DNA of 64,000 nt from Flavobacteriaceae bacterium (GCA_947491985.1 CANLLR010000001.1:62001-126000); one strand, 5' to 3'. Numbered from the stretch's first letter, positions 43,475-53,700 are shown. The notes: generated by a model from the letters alone, not told the origin. A program made the numbers and translations.

Positions 43475-44632
43475 TTATTCTATCCAAGATTGGTAATATT
43501 TTCCATCGTCCAACCCCATCGCTTCTTCGGTAACCATTAGCGGTCGAAACGTGTCGACCATAACGGCTAGTTCTTGCGTGATGGTTTGACCAATACTACG
43601 CTCCATAGCGCCTGGTGCTGGTCCGTGTGGAATGCCTTTTGGATGCAAAGTAATATGACCTTGTTCGATGTTGTTTCGGCTCATAAAATCACCATCTACG
43701 TAATACAACACTTCATCAGAATCGATGTTGCTGTGGTTGTAAGGCGCTGGAATGGCTTTTGGATGGTAATCGTATACTCGCGGGCAGAAGGAGCAAACTA
43801 CAAACGTTGCCGTTTCAAATGTTTGGTGCACCGGTGGAGGTTGGTGAACTCTTCCGGTAATCGGCTCGAAATTATGTATAGAAAATCCGTACGGAAAATT
43901 ATATCCATCCCAACCTACAACATCAAATGGATGCGAGGCATAGACCACTTCGTGCATCATCCCTTCTTTTTTTATTTTGATTAGAAAATCCCCTTTTTCA
44001 TCATAGGTTTCTATTGCTGATGGCAATTTGAAATCGCGCTCACAAAATGGCGAATGTTCTAGATGTTGCCCTGATTCGTTTTTGTAGCGTTTTGGTGTGT
44101 AAAAAGGCGCAAACGATTCGACATAAAACAATCGGTTTTCGGTTGTGTCAAAATCAATTTGATAAATCATCCCTCTCGGAATAATTAGATAATCACCATA
44201 TTCAAAATCGATGTTTCCCATCATGGTGCGAAGTTTTCCAGAACCTTTGTGGATAAAAATCATCTCATCAGCGTCGGCATTTTTATAAAAATAATCGCGT
44301 AATGATTTTTTGGGCGCTGCCAATCCAATGGTGCAATCTTTGTTGACCAGCATGGATTTTCGGCTGGCTAAAAAATCGTCTTCAGCTTTTAGCTCAAATC
44401 CTTTTAAAAGTAGTGATTTGATGTTTTTACCGATAGCAATTTTAGGTTCAACGGAATAGGATTTTGTTATTTCTTTGACTTGCGTTGGACGGTGAACATG
44501 GTATAATAACGATGAATGTCCGTGAAAACCTTCGGTGCCAAAAAGCTGTTCGTAATACAAGCCTCCGTTTGGTTTTTCAAACTGAGTGTGACGTTTTTGG
44601 GGGAAATTTCCAAGTTTATGATATAATGGCAT
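43475..44632 (-). CDS. hmgA: Homogentisate 1,2-dioxygenase
   Basis: A 385-residue cupin-fold iron enzyme that opens the ring of homogentisate to maleylacetoacetate. Supporting segments are GDYLIIPRGMIYQID and ESFAPFYTPKRYKN in the central part, VGWDGYNFPYGFSIHNFEPI, and the metal region VHQPPPVHQTFE, CSFCPRVYDYHP and LHPKGIPHGPAPGAMERS. It is shorter than human HGD (445), matching the bacterial form. It is upstream of hppD on the same strand. Fumarylacetoacetase and the isomerase are not in this window. Confidence 0.92.
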   Translation of the reverse strand: MPLYHKLGNFPQKRHTQFEKPNGGLYYEQLFGTEGFHGHSSLLYHVHRPTQVKEITKSYSVEPKIAIGKNIKSLLLKGFELKAEDDFLASRKSMLVNKDCTIGLAAPKKSLRDYFYKNADADEMIFIHKGSGKLRTMMGNIDFEYGDYLIIPRGMIYQIDFDTTENRLFYVESFAPFYTPKRYKNESGQHLEHSPFCERDFKLPSAIETYDEKGDFLIKIKKEGMMHEVVYASHPFDVVGWDGYNFPYGFSIHNFEPITGRVHQPPPVHQTFETATFVVCSFCPRVYDYHPKAIPAPYNHSNIDSDEVLYYVDGDFMSRNNIEQGHITLHPKGIPHGPAPGAMERSIGQTITQELAVMVDTFRPLMVTEEAMGLDDGKYYQSWIE

Positions 44633-44804
44633 TTTTTCATTTATTAATTAAACAATGTGAGAATGCAACAATTGTTTATTGTTACATCAATTAATTGACA
44701 TAATTAATCTCATTCCGGATTTCTCTTGATGAGGAATTTTAAAAAATCGAGTAAACCATTCCAATTATTCATAACACAAATGTCGGAAAAAAAGTTGAAA
44801 GTTT

Positions 44805-47087
44805 TTAAAACCAGTAACCAAAACTAAACCATAAATAGCCCTTCGGTAATTCGGGCGACCAAGAATATTTCAATTCGATAGGTCCCAATATGGTTTCAAA
44901 TCCGTAACCTACTGCATAGCCTGAATACGTTGGTGCTGAAATCCAATCGGCCGAGCTGAACAGCTTGTTTTTGGCATTGGCATAATTGGCAGAAAAATTA
45001 ATATGATGTTTCTTATAAAACTCAACATCGATGGTAGCCAGCGTTTTGATGTAACTATCGGCTGCAATACTGATAAAATCATAACCATAAAAATGTTTGA
45101 AATTGTTTATGGTATTAAATCCATAACCTCCTAAAACGAAATCCATAAAATGAACACTCTCTTCACCTATTGCGGCTCCTGCTTCCGATTGAAATTTAAA
45201 GTTTAATCGTTTGAAAAATGTTCTTGTTATTCCTGCATCCAATTTAATTATGGTAAATCTATTAAACTGATTCGTATAATCTGTCGAATACAAAAACGAT
45301 TGTACATCGCCATTAAATGACCATCCTTTCTTAGGAAAGTATTTATTGTCATACGAATCGTATTTTAAATACCCGAAAGCACTTGCATAATCACTGTTTT
45401 CAAAAATAGGATTGTTGTTTTCTAATGTTTTTGATCGTATTTTAAGGTGTTTTAATTCTATTCCTGCACCGATAAGAAATTTTTGCACAAAAATAGTTTG
45501 CACGTAGGCTTGATTGGTAAAGTCGGAAAAATCAATATTTAAGCTATTAATACCTAGTTGTGCGAATAAATCTCCATTGCTAAAATCGGTAGCAACATTG
45601 CGATTAAATTGATTATATCGTGATTTAAACCCAAAGCTAAAATGATAGCCATTGTCAATATAATAATCGAGAGTGTACCTGAAATTATCTCCCAATCCTA
45701 TATCTATGGACAAAACGTCATTTTTAAAAATAGATTTCTTTTGGGTTAAATTGATTAAAGCAGCGCTTTTATAAAGTCCGTCATAATGCAACCCAAACTT
45801 TAAAAACGTTCGTGTTGTATTTTCGGTTAAATTAATAACTAAGTCATCCTTACCATTATTTTCTTCCAAAGCATAGGAAATAGCACTGAAATTTTGTGTA
45901 GCGTTGAGATTGTTAATGCCATTTTTTAAATCTTCATACGTAATGGTTGATCCTTCTTTAAAATTCAATTTTCCAATAACATAGGATGAGGTATAATCTT
46001 TAATGTCATTAACTAATATATAATTGATTTGGATGGTTTCGGTTTGCTTTTTTTTATGTTGGATTTTATATTGGTCTTTGTAGCCATACTGTTTTAGTTT
46101 TTCATACACGGTAAAAGCGGCTTCTTCCCCTTTTCGGACGATTTCTTTTCCATCGCTAAACGAAATAACCGTATAGCCAGAAATATCTGGTTTTAGATAA
46201 ATCGTTGTTTTGGTGATTTTATCTTTCATGCTTTGAATCATCTCCAGATTGGTGATTTGTACCAGAATTCGCGTGGCATCTTTGAGCGAATTTCGATCTT
46301 TTAAATCGTCTTGAACATCGACACCAATAATAATATCGGCACCCATTTTTCTTACTTCTTCAACAGGATAATTATTTGTTACACCTCCGTCAACTAAGAG
46401 TTTTCCATCCATTTCGATAGGTGAAAAAAGTGTTGGAAATGCCGAACTTGCCAACAAAGCTTGAGGTAAAAAGCCTTTGTTTAAAACTACTTCTTCGCCT
46501 TTTTCGATGTCGGTGGCAATGCACACAAACGGAATGGGTAATTTATTAAAATCACGTGTGTGACGCACATTGTGTGTTAATTTGGTTAGCAAATTGTAAT
46601 TATACATTCCTTTGGAAAGCGCAATGGGAATTCCGATGCTGAATTTTTTAAACGGCAATGAAAGAGCGTACAACTCATCATTTCGTTTTTCGTAAAAGCT
46701 TTTGGTAGTTCTAGGGATGTAATCTTGAAGCAGTTCGTCAAAATTGGTATCGGTAAAAATAGAGTCGATCTGTGCTGCGTTGTATCCTGATGAATACAAC
46801 CCGCCTACAACCGCGCCCATACTTGTTCCGCCAATGTAATCAATTTTAACACCCGCTTGTTCAAGCACTTTTAAAACACCAATGTGAGCAAAGCCTTTGG
46901 CGCCGCCACCGCTTAAAACCAAACCGACTTTGGGACGTTTGATGGTATCTTGATTTTGTGAAAAGGAAGTAAAAGATAGTAACGAAAAGACAATAGGCAA
47001 TAGGCAATAGGCAAAAGTGGAAATAGCCTTAAAGAGAAAATTCTTTTCTAATGGCTTTTGGCTAATGACTAATGGCTCTTTTTTCAC
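44805..47087 (-). CDS. Patatin-like phospholipase with BamA-type outer-membrane barrel
   Basis: A protein of about 760 residues with three parts. The patatin lipase domain has VGLVLSGGGAKGFAHIGVLK (oxyanion loop), Ser89 in GGTSMGAVVGG and Asp in LVDGGVTNNYPVEE near residue 230. A POTRA-like region lies at about 345-425, and a C-terminal 16-strand-type barrel like BamA runs to SFGYWF. It resembles P. aeruginosa PlpD and flavobacterial homologues, which expose or release a phospholipase. The start is uncertain: GTG at 47087 is the only upstream start, and the first 35 codons are built from two heptamer repeat tracts that extend the signal peptide (SFTSFSQ cleavage region). It follows uvrC by 3 bp. 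Confidence 0.85.
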   Translation of the reverse strand: MKKEPLVISQKPLEKNFLFKAISTFAYCLLPIVFSLLSFTSFSQNQDTIKRPKVGLVLSGGGAKGFAHIGVLKVLEQAGVKIDYIGGTSMGAVVGGLYSSGYNAAQIDSIFTDTNFDELLQDYIPRTTKSFYEKRNDELYALSLPFKKFSIGIPIALSKGMYNYNLLTKLTHNVRHTRDFNKLPIPFVCIATDIEKGEEVVLNKGFLPQALLASSAFPTLFSPIEMDGKLLVDGGVTNNYPVEEVRKMGADIIIGVDVQDDLKDRNSLKDATRILVQITNLEMIQSMKDKITKTTIYLKPDISGYTVISFSDGKEIVRKGEEAAFTVYEKLKQYGYKDQYKIQHKKKQTETIQINYILVNDIKDYTSSYVIGKLNFKEGSTITYEDLKNGINNLNATQNFSAISYALEENNGKDDLVINLTENTTRTFLKFGLHYDGLYKSAALINLTQKKSIFKNDVLSIDIGLGDNFRYTLDYYIDNGYHFSFGFKSRYNQFNRNVATDFSNGDLFAQLGINSLNIDFSDFTNQAYVQTIFVQKFLIGAGIELKHLKIRSKTLENNNPIFENSDYASAFGYLKYDSYDNKYFPKKGWSFNGDVQSFLYSTDYTNQFNRFTIIKLDAGITRTFFKRLNFKFQSEAGAAIGEESVHFMDFVLGGYGFNTINNFKHFYGYDFISIAADSYIKTLATIDVEFYKKHHINFSANYANAKNKLFSSADWISAPTYSGYAVGYGFETILGPIELKYSWSPELPKGYLWFSFGYWF
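46991..47012 (-). repeat. Tandem heptamer TTGCCTA x3 inside the patatin signal region
   Basis: The minus strand has three exact copies of TTGCCTA followed by TTGTC, encoding AYCLLPIV in the hydrophobic part of the leader. Gain or loss of one 7-bp unit would shift the reading frame. Confidence 0.75.
47047..47084 (-). repeat. Imperfect heptamers (AGCCATT) at the start of the patatin gene
   Basis: The minus strand reads AGCCATT, AGTCATT, AGCCAAA, AGCCATT, AGAAAAG just after the GTG start. The 17-bp core at 47055-47071 is identical to 5911-5927 after sdhB. Confidence 0.65.
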
Positions 47088-47090
47088 TTG

Positions 47091-48884
47091 CTATTCTTTT
47101 TTGTAAAATTCGGAAATTTTTTTGGCTTTAGCTACACCAATTAGGTCAGAAATTTCTTTTTCAGTAGCTAATTTCAATCTTTTTACACTTTTGAAATGTT
47201 TTATTAACGTGAGCATGGTTTTTTCACCAATTCCTGGAATGGTTTCTACGGAAGAATTGAGTGCCGCTTTGCTTCGTTTATCACGATGAAACGTAATTCC
47301 GAATCGATGTGCCTCGTTACGTAATTGCTGAATGATTTTAAGGGTTTCCGATTTTTTGTCGAGGTACAACGGCACCGAATCTTCGGGATAAAATAACTCT
47401 TCCAATCGTTTGGCAATGCCGATAATGGCTATTTTTCCGCGCAAACCCAAATCATCGATGCTTTTCAAAGCAGACGACAATTGGCCTTTTCCTCCGTCAA
47501 TTATAATGAGCTGAGGCAAAGGTTGATTTTCGTCTAAAAGGCGTTTGTATCTTCGGCACACCACTTCTTCCATAGAAGCAAAATCGTTAGGCCCTTCGAC
47601 CGTTTTTATATTAAAATGACGGTAATCTTTTTTGCTGGCTTTTCCGTCTTTAAAAACCACACAAGCCGCAACGGGATTCGTGCCCTGAATGTTGGAATTA
47701 TCAAAACACTCTATGTGACGTGGCTCGGTGGAAAGGCGTAAATCTTTTTGCATTTGCGCCATAATTCGATTGGTGTGCCGCTCTGGATCGACAATTTGAA
47801 TTTGTTTCAATTGATCCATACGGTAGTATTTGGCATTGCGCTCGGAGAGTTCTAAAATTTGCTTTTTATCGCCCAATTGAGGGACCGTAATTTTAATTTT
47901 ATCACCAAAATCTAATACAAACGGCAAAATAATTTCTCTGGTGGTTAAGTGAAAACGTTCGCGAAGTTCGACCACGGCGAGTTCGAGTAATTCTTCATCC
48001 GTTTCGTCTAGTTTTTTCTTAAGTTCTAAAGTATACGACCGAATAATAGCACCGTGGGCAATTTGCAGAAAATTGACGTAGGCCATGGTTTCGTCTGAAA
48101 TGATAGAAAACACATCGATGTTGGAAATTTTAGGGTTTAAAATAGTCGATCGCGATTGATAATTTTGTAAAACGTCTATTTTTTCTTTTATAATTTGAGC
48201 TTCTTCAAACTGCATGTTGACCGCCAGTTCTTGCATTTTGTTTTTGAATTCTTTGACGCTTTCTTTAAAATTTCCTTTTAAAATTTCGCGTATGGCATCG
48301 ACTTGTTTTTGGTAATTTTCTAACGTTTCATAACCTTCGCAACCGCCTTTGCAATTTCCAATGTGGAATTCCAAACACACTTTGTATTTGTGACTTTGGA
48401 TGTTGACCTCGCTTAAATCATAATTACAAGTGCGCAACGGATACAATTCTTTAATCAAATCCATAATGGTATGCACGGTTTTAAAACTAGTATACGGCCC
48501 AAAATATTCGGAGCCGTCTTTGATCATTTTTCGCGTGGGAAAAATTCGAGAATACGGTTCTTTTTTAATGCAAATCCACGGATAGGTTTTATCATCACGC
48601 AACATCACATTATAACGTGGTTGCAATTTTTTGATTAAGTTATTTTCGAGTAACAATGCATCTTGTTCCGACGTAACTACAATGTGTTTGATTTCGACAA
48701 TTTTGCGAACCAGCACGCTGGTTTTGGCATTGTCATGGATTTTATTGAAGTAGGAACTGACACGTTTTTTTAGGTTTTTGGCCTTTCCTACGTAGAGAAT
48801 TTTCCCTTCTATATCATAATACTGATACACGCCCGGATTATCTGGGAGTGTTTGTATTTGAAGTTCTAGTGAAGGTTGGTTCAT
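47091..48884 (-). CDS. uvrC: Excinuclease ABC subunit C
   Basis: A 597-residue nucleotide-excision-repair endonuclease making the 3' and 5' cuts around a lesion marked by UvrAB. The N-terminal GIY-YIG nuclease is seen in DNPGVYQYYDIEGKILYVGKAK (quoted in parts). A UVR motif lies near residues 210-240 (MQELAVNMQFEEAQIIKEK). The C-terminal RNase H-like domain has HIECFDNSNIQG, LPQLIIIDGGKGQL and HRFGITFHRDKRSK, followed by a helix-hairpin-helix (IPGIGEKTMLTLIKHF). The stop is 3 bp before the patatin start. Confidence 0.96.
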   Translation of the reverse strand: MNQPSLELQIQTLPDNPGVYQYYDIEGKILYVGKAKNLKKRVSSYFNKIHDNAKTSVLVRKIVEIKHIVVTSEQDALLLENNLIKKLQPRYNVMLRDDKTYPWICIKKEPYSRIFPTRKMIKDGSEYFGPYTSFKTVHTIMDLIKELYPLRTCNYDLSEVNIQSHKYKVCLEFHIGNCKGGCEGYETLENYQKQVDAIREILKGNFKESVKEFKNKMQELAVNMQFEEAQIIKEKIDVLQNYQSRSTILNPKISNIDVFSIISDETMAYVNFLQIAHGAIIRSYTLELKKKLDETDEELLELAVVELRERFHLTTREIILPFVLDFGDKIKITVPQLGDKKQILELSERNAKYYRMDQLKQIQIVDPERHTNRIMAQMQKDLRLSTEPRHIECFDNSNIQGTNPVAACVVFKDGKASKKDYRHFNIKTVEGPNDFASMEEVVCRRYKRLLDENQPLPQLIIIDGGKGQLSSALKSIDDLGLRGKIAIIGIAKRLEELFYPEDSVPLYLDKKSETLKIIQQLRNEAHRFGITFHRDKRSKAALNSSVETIPGIGEKTMLTLIKHFKSVKRLKLATEKEISDLIGVAKAKKISEFYKKE

Positions 48885-48944
48885 TGTTATTGACTTCGTC
48901 TAATTATTGCACAGAATTTCTCAGAGATTTTAAGGTGATTCACA

Positions 48945-49020
48945 GTGTATCCCTATTTTATCCTAGTAAAAATTCTATCTCAGTGTATCTCTGTGCTTGC
49001 TTTGTATATCTCTGTGTAAT
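48945..49020. repeat. Degenerate CTCTGTGTAT-type repeat upstream of uvrC
   Basis: Words related to GTGTATCTCTGTG recur at 48946, 48980 and 49000 in the divergent spacer between uvrC and the formyl-THF cyclo-ligase gene. Nothing else is recognised in the 210-bp spacer. Confidence 0.4.
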
Positions 49021-49094
49021 AGTAACCATTATATAAAACAAATTTAACCATAAAATGGTACATAAAACAAATTCGATTTTTTTACTTTTACACT

Positions 49095-49658
49095 ATGAAT
49101 AAAAAGGAAGCGCGACAAAAATACAAAGCTGCAAGGCAAACACTTTCTGCTGAAGAAATTGAGGCAAAAAGTTTAGCCATTGCGAATCAATTATTAGTGT
49201 TGGATATTTGGAAAAACACCTATTTTCATTTGTTTTTACCAATGGAGCAACAGAAGGAAGTCGACACCGAATTTATACTACAAATTTTAGCAGGGAAAGA
49301 CAAAGAGGTTGTGATTGCTAGAAGTGATTTTCAATACTTAAAAATGACTCATTTTCTGCTTACAGACAACAGTAAATTTAGCGTCAATGATTACGGAATT
49401 CCTGAGCCAGTTGATGGTTTAGAAGTTCCTGTTACTAAAATAGATGTAGTGTTTGTGCCACTTTTGGCGTATGATATTCAAGGAAACCGAGTAGGTTATG
49501 GTAAAGGATTTTACGATATTTTTTTATCCGAATGTAAGCCCGAAACAGTAAAAATTGGATTGTCGTTTTTTGAACCTGAAGTAGTGATTTCAAATGTTTC
49601 TCCAACAGATATTCGTTTGGATTATTGTATATCTCCAGAAAGGATTTTTATTTTTTAG
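49095..49658 (+). CDS. 5-formyltetrahydrofolate cyclo-ligase
   Basis: A 187-residue enzyme converting 5-formyl-THF and ATP to 5,10-methenyl-THF, recycling a storage folate. The N-terminal basic segment NKKEARQKYKAARQTL, the FLPMEQQKEVDTEFI region and the hallmark GNRVGYGKGFYDIFLS near the C-terminus (residues 135-150) are all present. Length is typical (E. coli YgfA, 182). It overlaps the convergent lspA stop by 4 bp, leaving no room for a terminator between them. Confidence 0.92.
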   Translation: MNKKEARQKYKAARQTLSAEEIEAKSLAIANQLLVLDIWKNTYFHLFLPMEQQKEVDTEFILQILAGKDKEVVIARSDFQYLKMTHFLLTDNSKFSVNDYGIPEPVDGLEVPVTKIDVVFVPLLAYDIQGNRVGYGKGFYDIFLSECKPETVKIGLSFFEPEVVISNVSPTDIRLDYCISPERIFIF

Positions 49659-50290
49659 TCGAGTTTATCGTGAAAAACGCGTGAGATGCTATTTTTAGGT
49701 AAGGTAAAAGCTCTTTTATTAAAAACGATTAGAATTCCAACACCTGTAGAAATAGCGAAATCGGCTACATTAAAAATAGCGTTAAAAAAACGAAAGTGAT
49801 TGCCACCCCAAAAAGGCAACCAACTCGGTAAATTGCCTTTCCAAATAGGAAAATAAAACATATCGACTACTTTTCCGTGAAATAAAGTGCCGTAAGGATC
49901 ATCTGAAAACAATTTCGCCAATTGGTACTCACTGTGATTAAAAAGTACTCCGTAAAAAACCGAGTCAATAATATTACCTAAAGCGCCCGAAAAAATTAAG
50001 GCAATGGCCGTAATTAAAAAATTAGAACGTTCTTTTTGTATTGCATCATAAAGCCAATAGCCAATTCCGAAGACGGCTAGAATTCGAAAAATCGTTAAAA
50101 TCAATTTTCCGTATTCACCTGGAATAACTGCTCCCCAAGCCATGCCTTCGTTTTCGATAAAAACCAATTGGAACCACGATAAAACGTCTACTGATTCGTT
50201 AAGAACAAAATTCGTTTTTACGTATACTTTTGAAAACTGATCCACAAGTAAGATGATGAATATTAGAAAAGTAGCGTGCCTTAGTTTCAT
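49655..50290 (-). CDS. lspA: Lipoprotein signal peptidase II
   Basis: An inner-membrane aspartyl protease of about 211 residues that cleaves lipoprotein signal peptides after lipidation. Four hydrophobic helices are visible. The conserved regions LVDQFSKVYVKTNF, GNIIDSVFYG (first catalytic Asp) and FNVADFAISTGV (second catalytic Asp) are present. It is longer than E. coli LspA (164) because of a segment between the two Asp motifs (about residues 115-165), usual in Bacteroidota. The frame opens at a TTG at 50314, but the ATG at 50290 is used. It has its own promoter box directly after the dksA-like terminator. Several lipoproteins in this window would be its substrates. Confidence 0.94.
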   Translation of the reverse strand: MKLRHATFLIFIILLVDQFSKVYVKTNFVLNESVDVLSWFQLVFIENEGMAWGAVIPGEYGKLILTIFRILAVFGIGYWLYDAIQKERSNFLITAIALIFSGALGNIIDSVFYGVLFNHSEYQLAKLFSDDPYGTLFHGKVVDMFYFPIWKGNLPSWLPFWGGNHFRFFNAIFNVADFAISTGVGILIVFNKRAFTLPKNSISRVFHDKLD

Positions 50291-50339
50291 TTTTTTTAAT
50301 TTAACTTCGTTCAATTCGGACCTAGGCCTCGGGTGTGTG

Positions 50340-50347
50340 CAAAAATA
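50340..50347 (-). promoter_or_regulatory. -7 box of lspA
   Basis: TATTTTTG on the minus strand, a perfect TAnnTTTG match, about 50 bp before the ATG. Confidence 0.55.
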
Positions 50348-50355
50348 GTATTATT

Positions 50356-50384
50356 TTAAAAAAAACGCTCCAAAAGGAGCGTTA
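50356..50384 (-). terminator. Terminator of the ileS-dksA unit
   Basis: AACGCTCC / GGAGCGTT, a perfect 8-bp stem with a 4-nt loop, followed by eight T on the minus strand; 22 bp after the dksA-like stop. Confidence 0.85.
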
Positions 50385-50405
50385 ATTTCTTTATGTAGCG
50401 AAACG

Positions 50406-50786
50406 TTATCTTTGCATGTTTTTTGCCTCGATACTCATCGTAGCGTGTGGTACGATTTTTAGTCGTTCTTTGCTGATTAGTTTTCCTGTAACTTTACACA
50501 TGCCGTACGTTTTATTCTCTACACGGAAAAGTGCATTTTTCAAATCGCGAATAAATTTTTCTTGACGAATGGCCAATTGCGAATTCGCTTCTTTGCTCAT
50601 CGTTTCGCTACCTTCTTCAAAAGCTTTGAAAGTGGGCGACGTATCGTCGGTTCCGTTGTTTAAGTCGTTCATGTACGCGCTTTTAATCAATTCTAAATCG
50701 ATTTGTGCTTTTTCAATTTTACTTAGTATAATTTCTTTGAACTCTGCTAAATCAGCGTCTGAGTATCTTGTTTTTTCATCAACCAT
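50406..50786 (-). CDS. TraR/DksA family regulator lacking the full zinc finger
   Basis: A 126-residue protein with the DksA layout: an N-terminal helix pair (about residues 8-80, coiled-coil with acidic tip-like DDTSPTFKAFEEGSE) and a C-terminal finger region YGMCKVTGKLISKERL...VPHATMSIEAK. Only one cysteine remains; the other three finger positions are not Cys (Thr-Gly and Ser-Ile contexts), so zinc binding as in E. coli DksA is unlikely. DksA proteins bind the RNA polymerase secondary channel and alter rRNA and stress transcription with ppGpp. It is 7 bp after ileS and ends with a terminator. A regulatory role is inferred from the family. Confidence 0.88.
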   Translation of the reverse strand: MVDEKTRYSDADLAEFKEIILSKIEKAQIDLELIKSAYMNDLNNGTDDTSPTFKAFEEGSETMSKEANSQLAIRQEKFIRDLKNALFRVENKTYGMCKVTGKLISKERLKIVPHATMSIEAKNMQR

Positions 50787-50793
50787 CTTTTCT

Positions 50794-53700
50794 TTATTTT
50801 GTAATTACTATTTTTGTTTGTATGTCGTCAAATTCGATTGCTGTACCATTTTCTAAAGCATCTACAAAAACCAATGTTTCAGTCAATGTTTCGTCTTTAA
50901 TATAAGCCACATTGTTGGTAATCGCTTCTTCTAGTTCGCCACTTCGCAGCATTTGAACGTGTATTTTATCGGTAACATCAAAACCCGAATCTTTTCGAAT
51001 GTTTTGAATCCGATTGACCAATTCTCTTGCCATTCCTTCTTGTTTTAATTCAGGTGAAATTGTGATGTCTAGCGCTACAGTAACTCCGTTTGCATTTGCA
51101 ACTAACCAACCTGGAATATCTTGAGAAGAAATTTCTACGTCTTCGGATGTTAAAGTTATACTTTTTCCTGAAATGGCAAGTGTTAAAGTGCCTTTAACGT
51201 CCAACTCATTTATTTGTTCTGGTGATAATGCTTGTATCTCTTTGGAAATCAGATTCATATCCTTTCCAAAACGAGGTCCAAGTGCCTTAAAATTAGGTTT
51301 AATTTGCTTCACTAATACGCCCGAAGCATCGTCTAAAAGTTCAATTTCTTTTACGTTAACTTCGGCTTTTATTAGGTCGGAAACTGCCTCGATTTCAGCA
51401 CGTTGATTATCGTCAAGTATAGGAATCATAACCTTTTGCAACGGTTGACGTACTTTGATCATTTCCTTTTTTCTAAGGGATAAAACCAATGACGAAACTG
51501 TCTGTGCTTTCATCATTTTACTCTCGAGCGATTTATCAACAAAGTTTTCAACCGAAACAGGGAATTTTGCCAAGTGAACACTAGTAAAAGTCTCACTTCC
51601 CGTCGCATTTACCAAATCAGTATATAACTTGTCCATGAAAAATGGCGCTATCGGAGCTGCTAATTTTGACACCGTTAACAAACAAGTGTACAGCGTTTGG
51701 TAAGCAGCAATTTTATCCGTTCCGTATTCGCCTTTCCAAAAACGTCTTCTGCACAAACGAACGTACCAATTGCTCAAATTTTCTTGTACAAAATCGGATA
51801 TTGCTCGTGCTGCTTTGGTAGGTTCGTAATCGGCATACGCTTCGTCTACTATTTTTATCAAAGTGTGCAATTCAGATAAAATCCAACGGTCAATTTCTGG
51901 TCGTTCGTGTAACGGAATTTCATCTTCCGAATAATTAAAATTATCAATATTGGCATACAACGAAAAGAACGAATACGTATTGTACAACGTTCCAAAAAAC
52001 TTTCGTCGTACCTCAGCTACGCCTTCGATATCATACTTTAAATTGTCCCACGGATTGGCATTGGAAATCATGTACCAGCGCGTCGCATCGGGACCGTATT
52101 CGGCAATGGTTTCAAAAGGATCGGTGGCGTTTCCGAGACGTTTGGACATTTTTTGTCCGTTTTTGTCTAAAACTAATCCGTTAGAAACTACATTTTTGTA
52201 AGCAATTTTATCAAATACTAAGGTTCCAATCGCATGCAACGTATAAAACCAACCGCGCGTTTGATCGACACCTTCGGCAATAAAATCGGCTGGAAAATCT
52301 TTATTCTCGTCGATTTTGTCTTTGTTCTCAAACGGATAATGCCATTGTGCATAAGGCATGGCGCCGCTATCAAACCAAACGTCAATCAAATCGCTTTCGC
52401 GTTTCATTGGTTTTCCTGATGCCGAGACTAGCGTAATCGCATCGACAACATTTTTATGTAAATCAACCAAATTATAGTTTTCTTCACTCATGTTTCCTAC
52501 TTCAAAACCTTGAAACGGATTTTCCTCTTGGAAACCTGCCGCCATTGCTTTTTCAATTTCAGAATATAATTCTTCAACTGAACCAATTAAGATTTCTTCA
52601 GTTCCGTCTTCAGTGCGCCAAATAGGCAACGGAATCCCCCAAAAACGAGAACGCGATAAATTCCAGTCGTTGGCATTTTTTAGCCAATTTCCGAAACGTC
52701 CTTCACCTGTTGCTTTTGGTTTCCAGTTGATGGTTTCGTTAAGGTCGAACATTCGGTCTTTTATTTCGGTTACTTTGATGAACCAAGAATCTAATGGATA
52801 ATATAAAAGCGGTTCGTCTGTACGCCAGCTGTGTGGATAACTGTGGACGTATTTTTCGACTTTAAACGCTTTATTTTCTTCTTTTAATTGGATGGCGATT
52901 TCAACATCAGCAGAACGCTCTGGCGCTTGTCCGGCTTCGTAATATTCATTTTTTACATATTTACCCGACAAACCACCCAAACCATGAATGAATTTTCCTT
53001 GTAAATCAACCAAAGGCACTGGATTTCCATTGGAGTCTAAAACCAACATTGGCGGTACTTCTGGTGAAGCCTCTTTGGCTACTTTTGCATCATCGGCTCC
53101 AAAAGTTGGTGCTGTGTGTACAATTCCGGTTCCGTCTTCAGTGGTTACGAAATCACCCGAAATTACTCGGAACGCATCCTCTGGATTTTGATACGGAAGC
53201 GTGAGTGGCATTAATTGCTCGTAACGAATTCCGACTAAATCTATTCCCTTACATTCATTTAAAACTTTAAATGGAATATTTTTATCTCCTGCTTTGAAAT
53301 TTTCAAAATCAGCTGCTTCTGAACTTTCAAAAAACCCTTTTCCAAATTGTTTTCCGACTAAATTTTTAGCCAAAATCACCTTGACAGGATGAAACGTATA
53401 CTGATTGAAGGTCTGTACTAAAACGTAATCGATTTTGGGTCCGACTGTTAATGCAGTATTAGAAGGCAACGTCCATGGTGTTGTTGTCCATGCTAAAATG
53501 TGAATGTTGCCAAAATCTTGTAAAAATTCGGGTACGGTTTCCCTTTTTGTTTTGAATTGTGCTACGACAGTAGTATCAGTTACATCGCGGTAACTTCCTG
53601 GTTGATTCACTTCATGCGAAGACAATCCTGTACCTGCTTTTGGTGAATACGGTTGGATGGTGTAGCCTTTGTACAACAAATCTTTGTTGTAAATTTGTTT

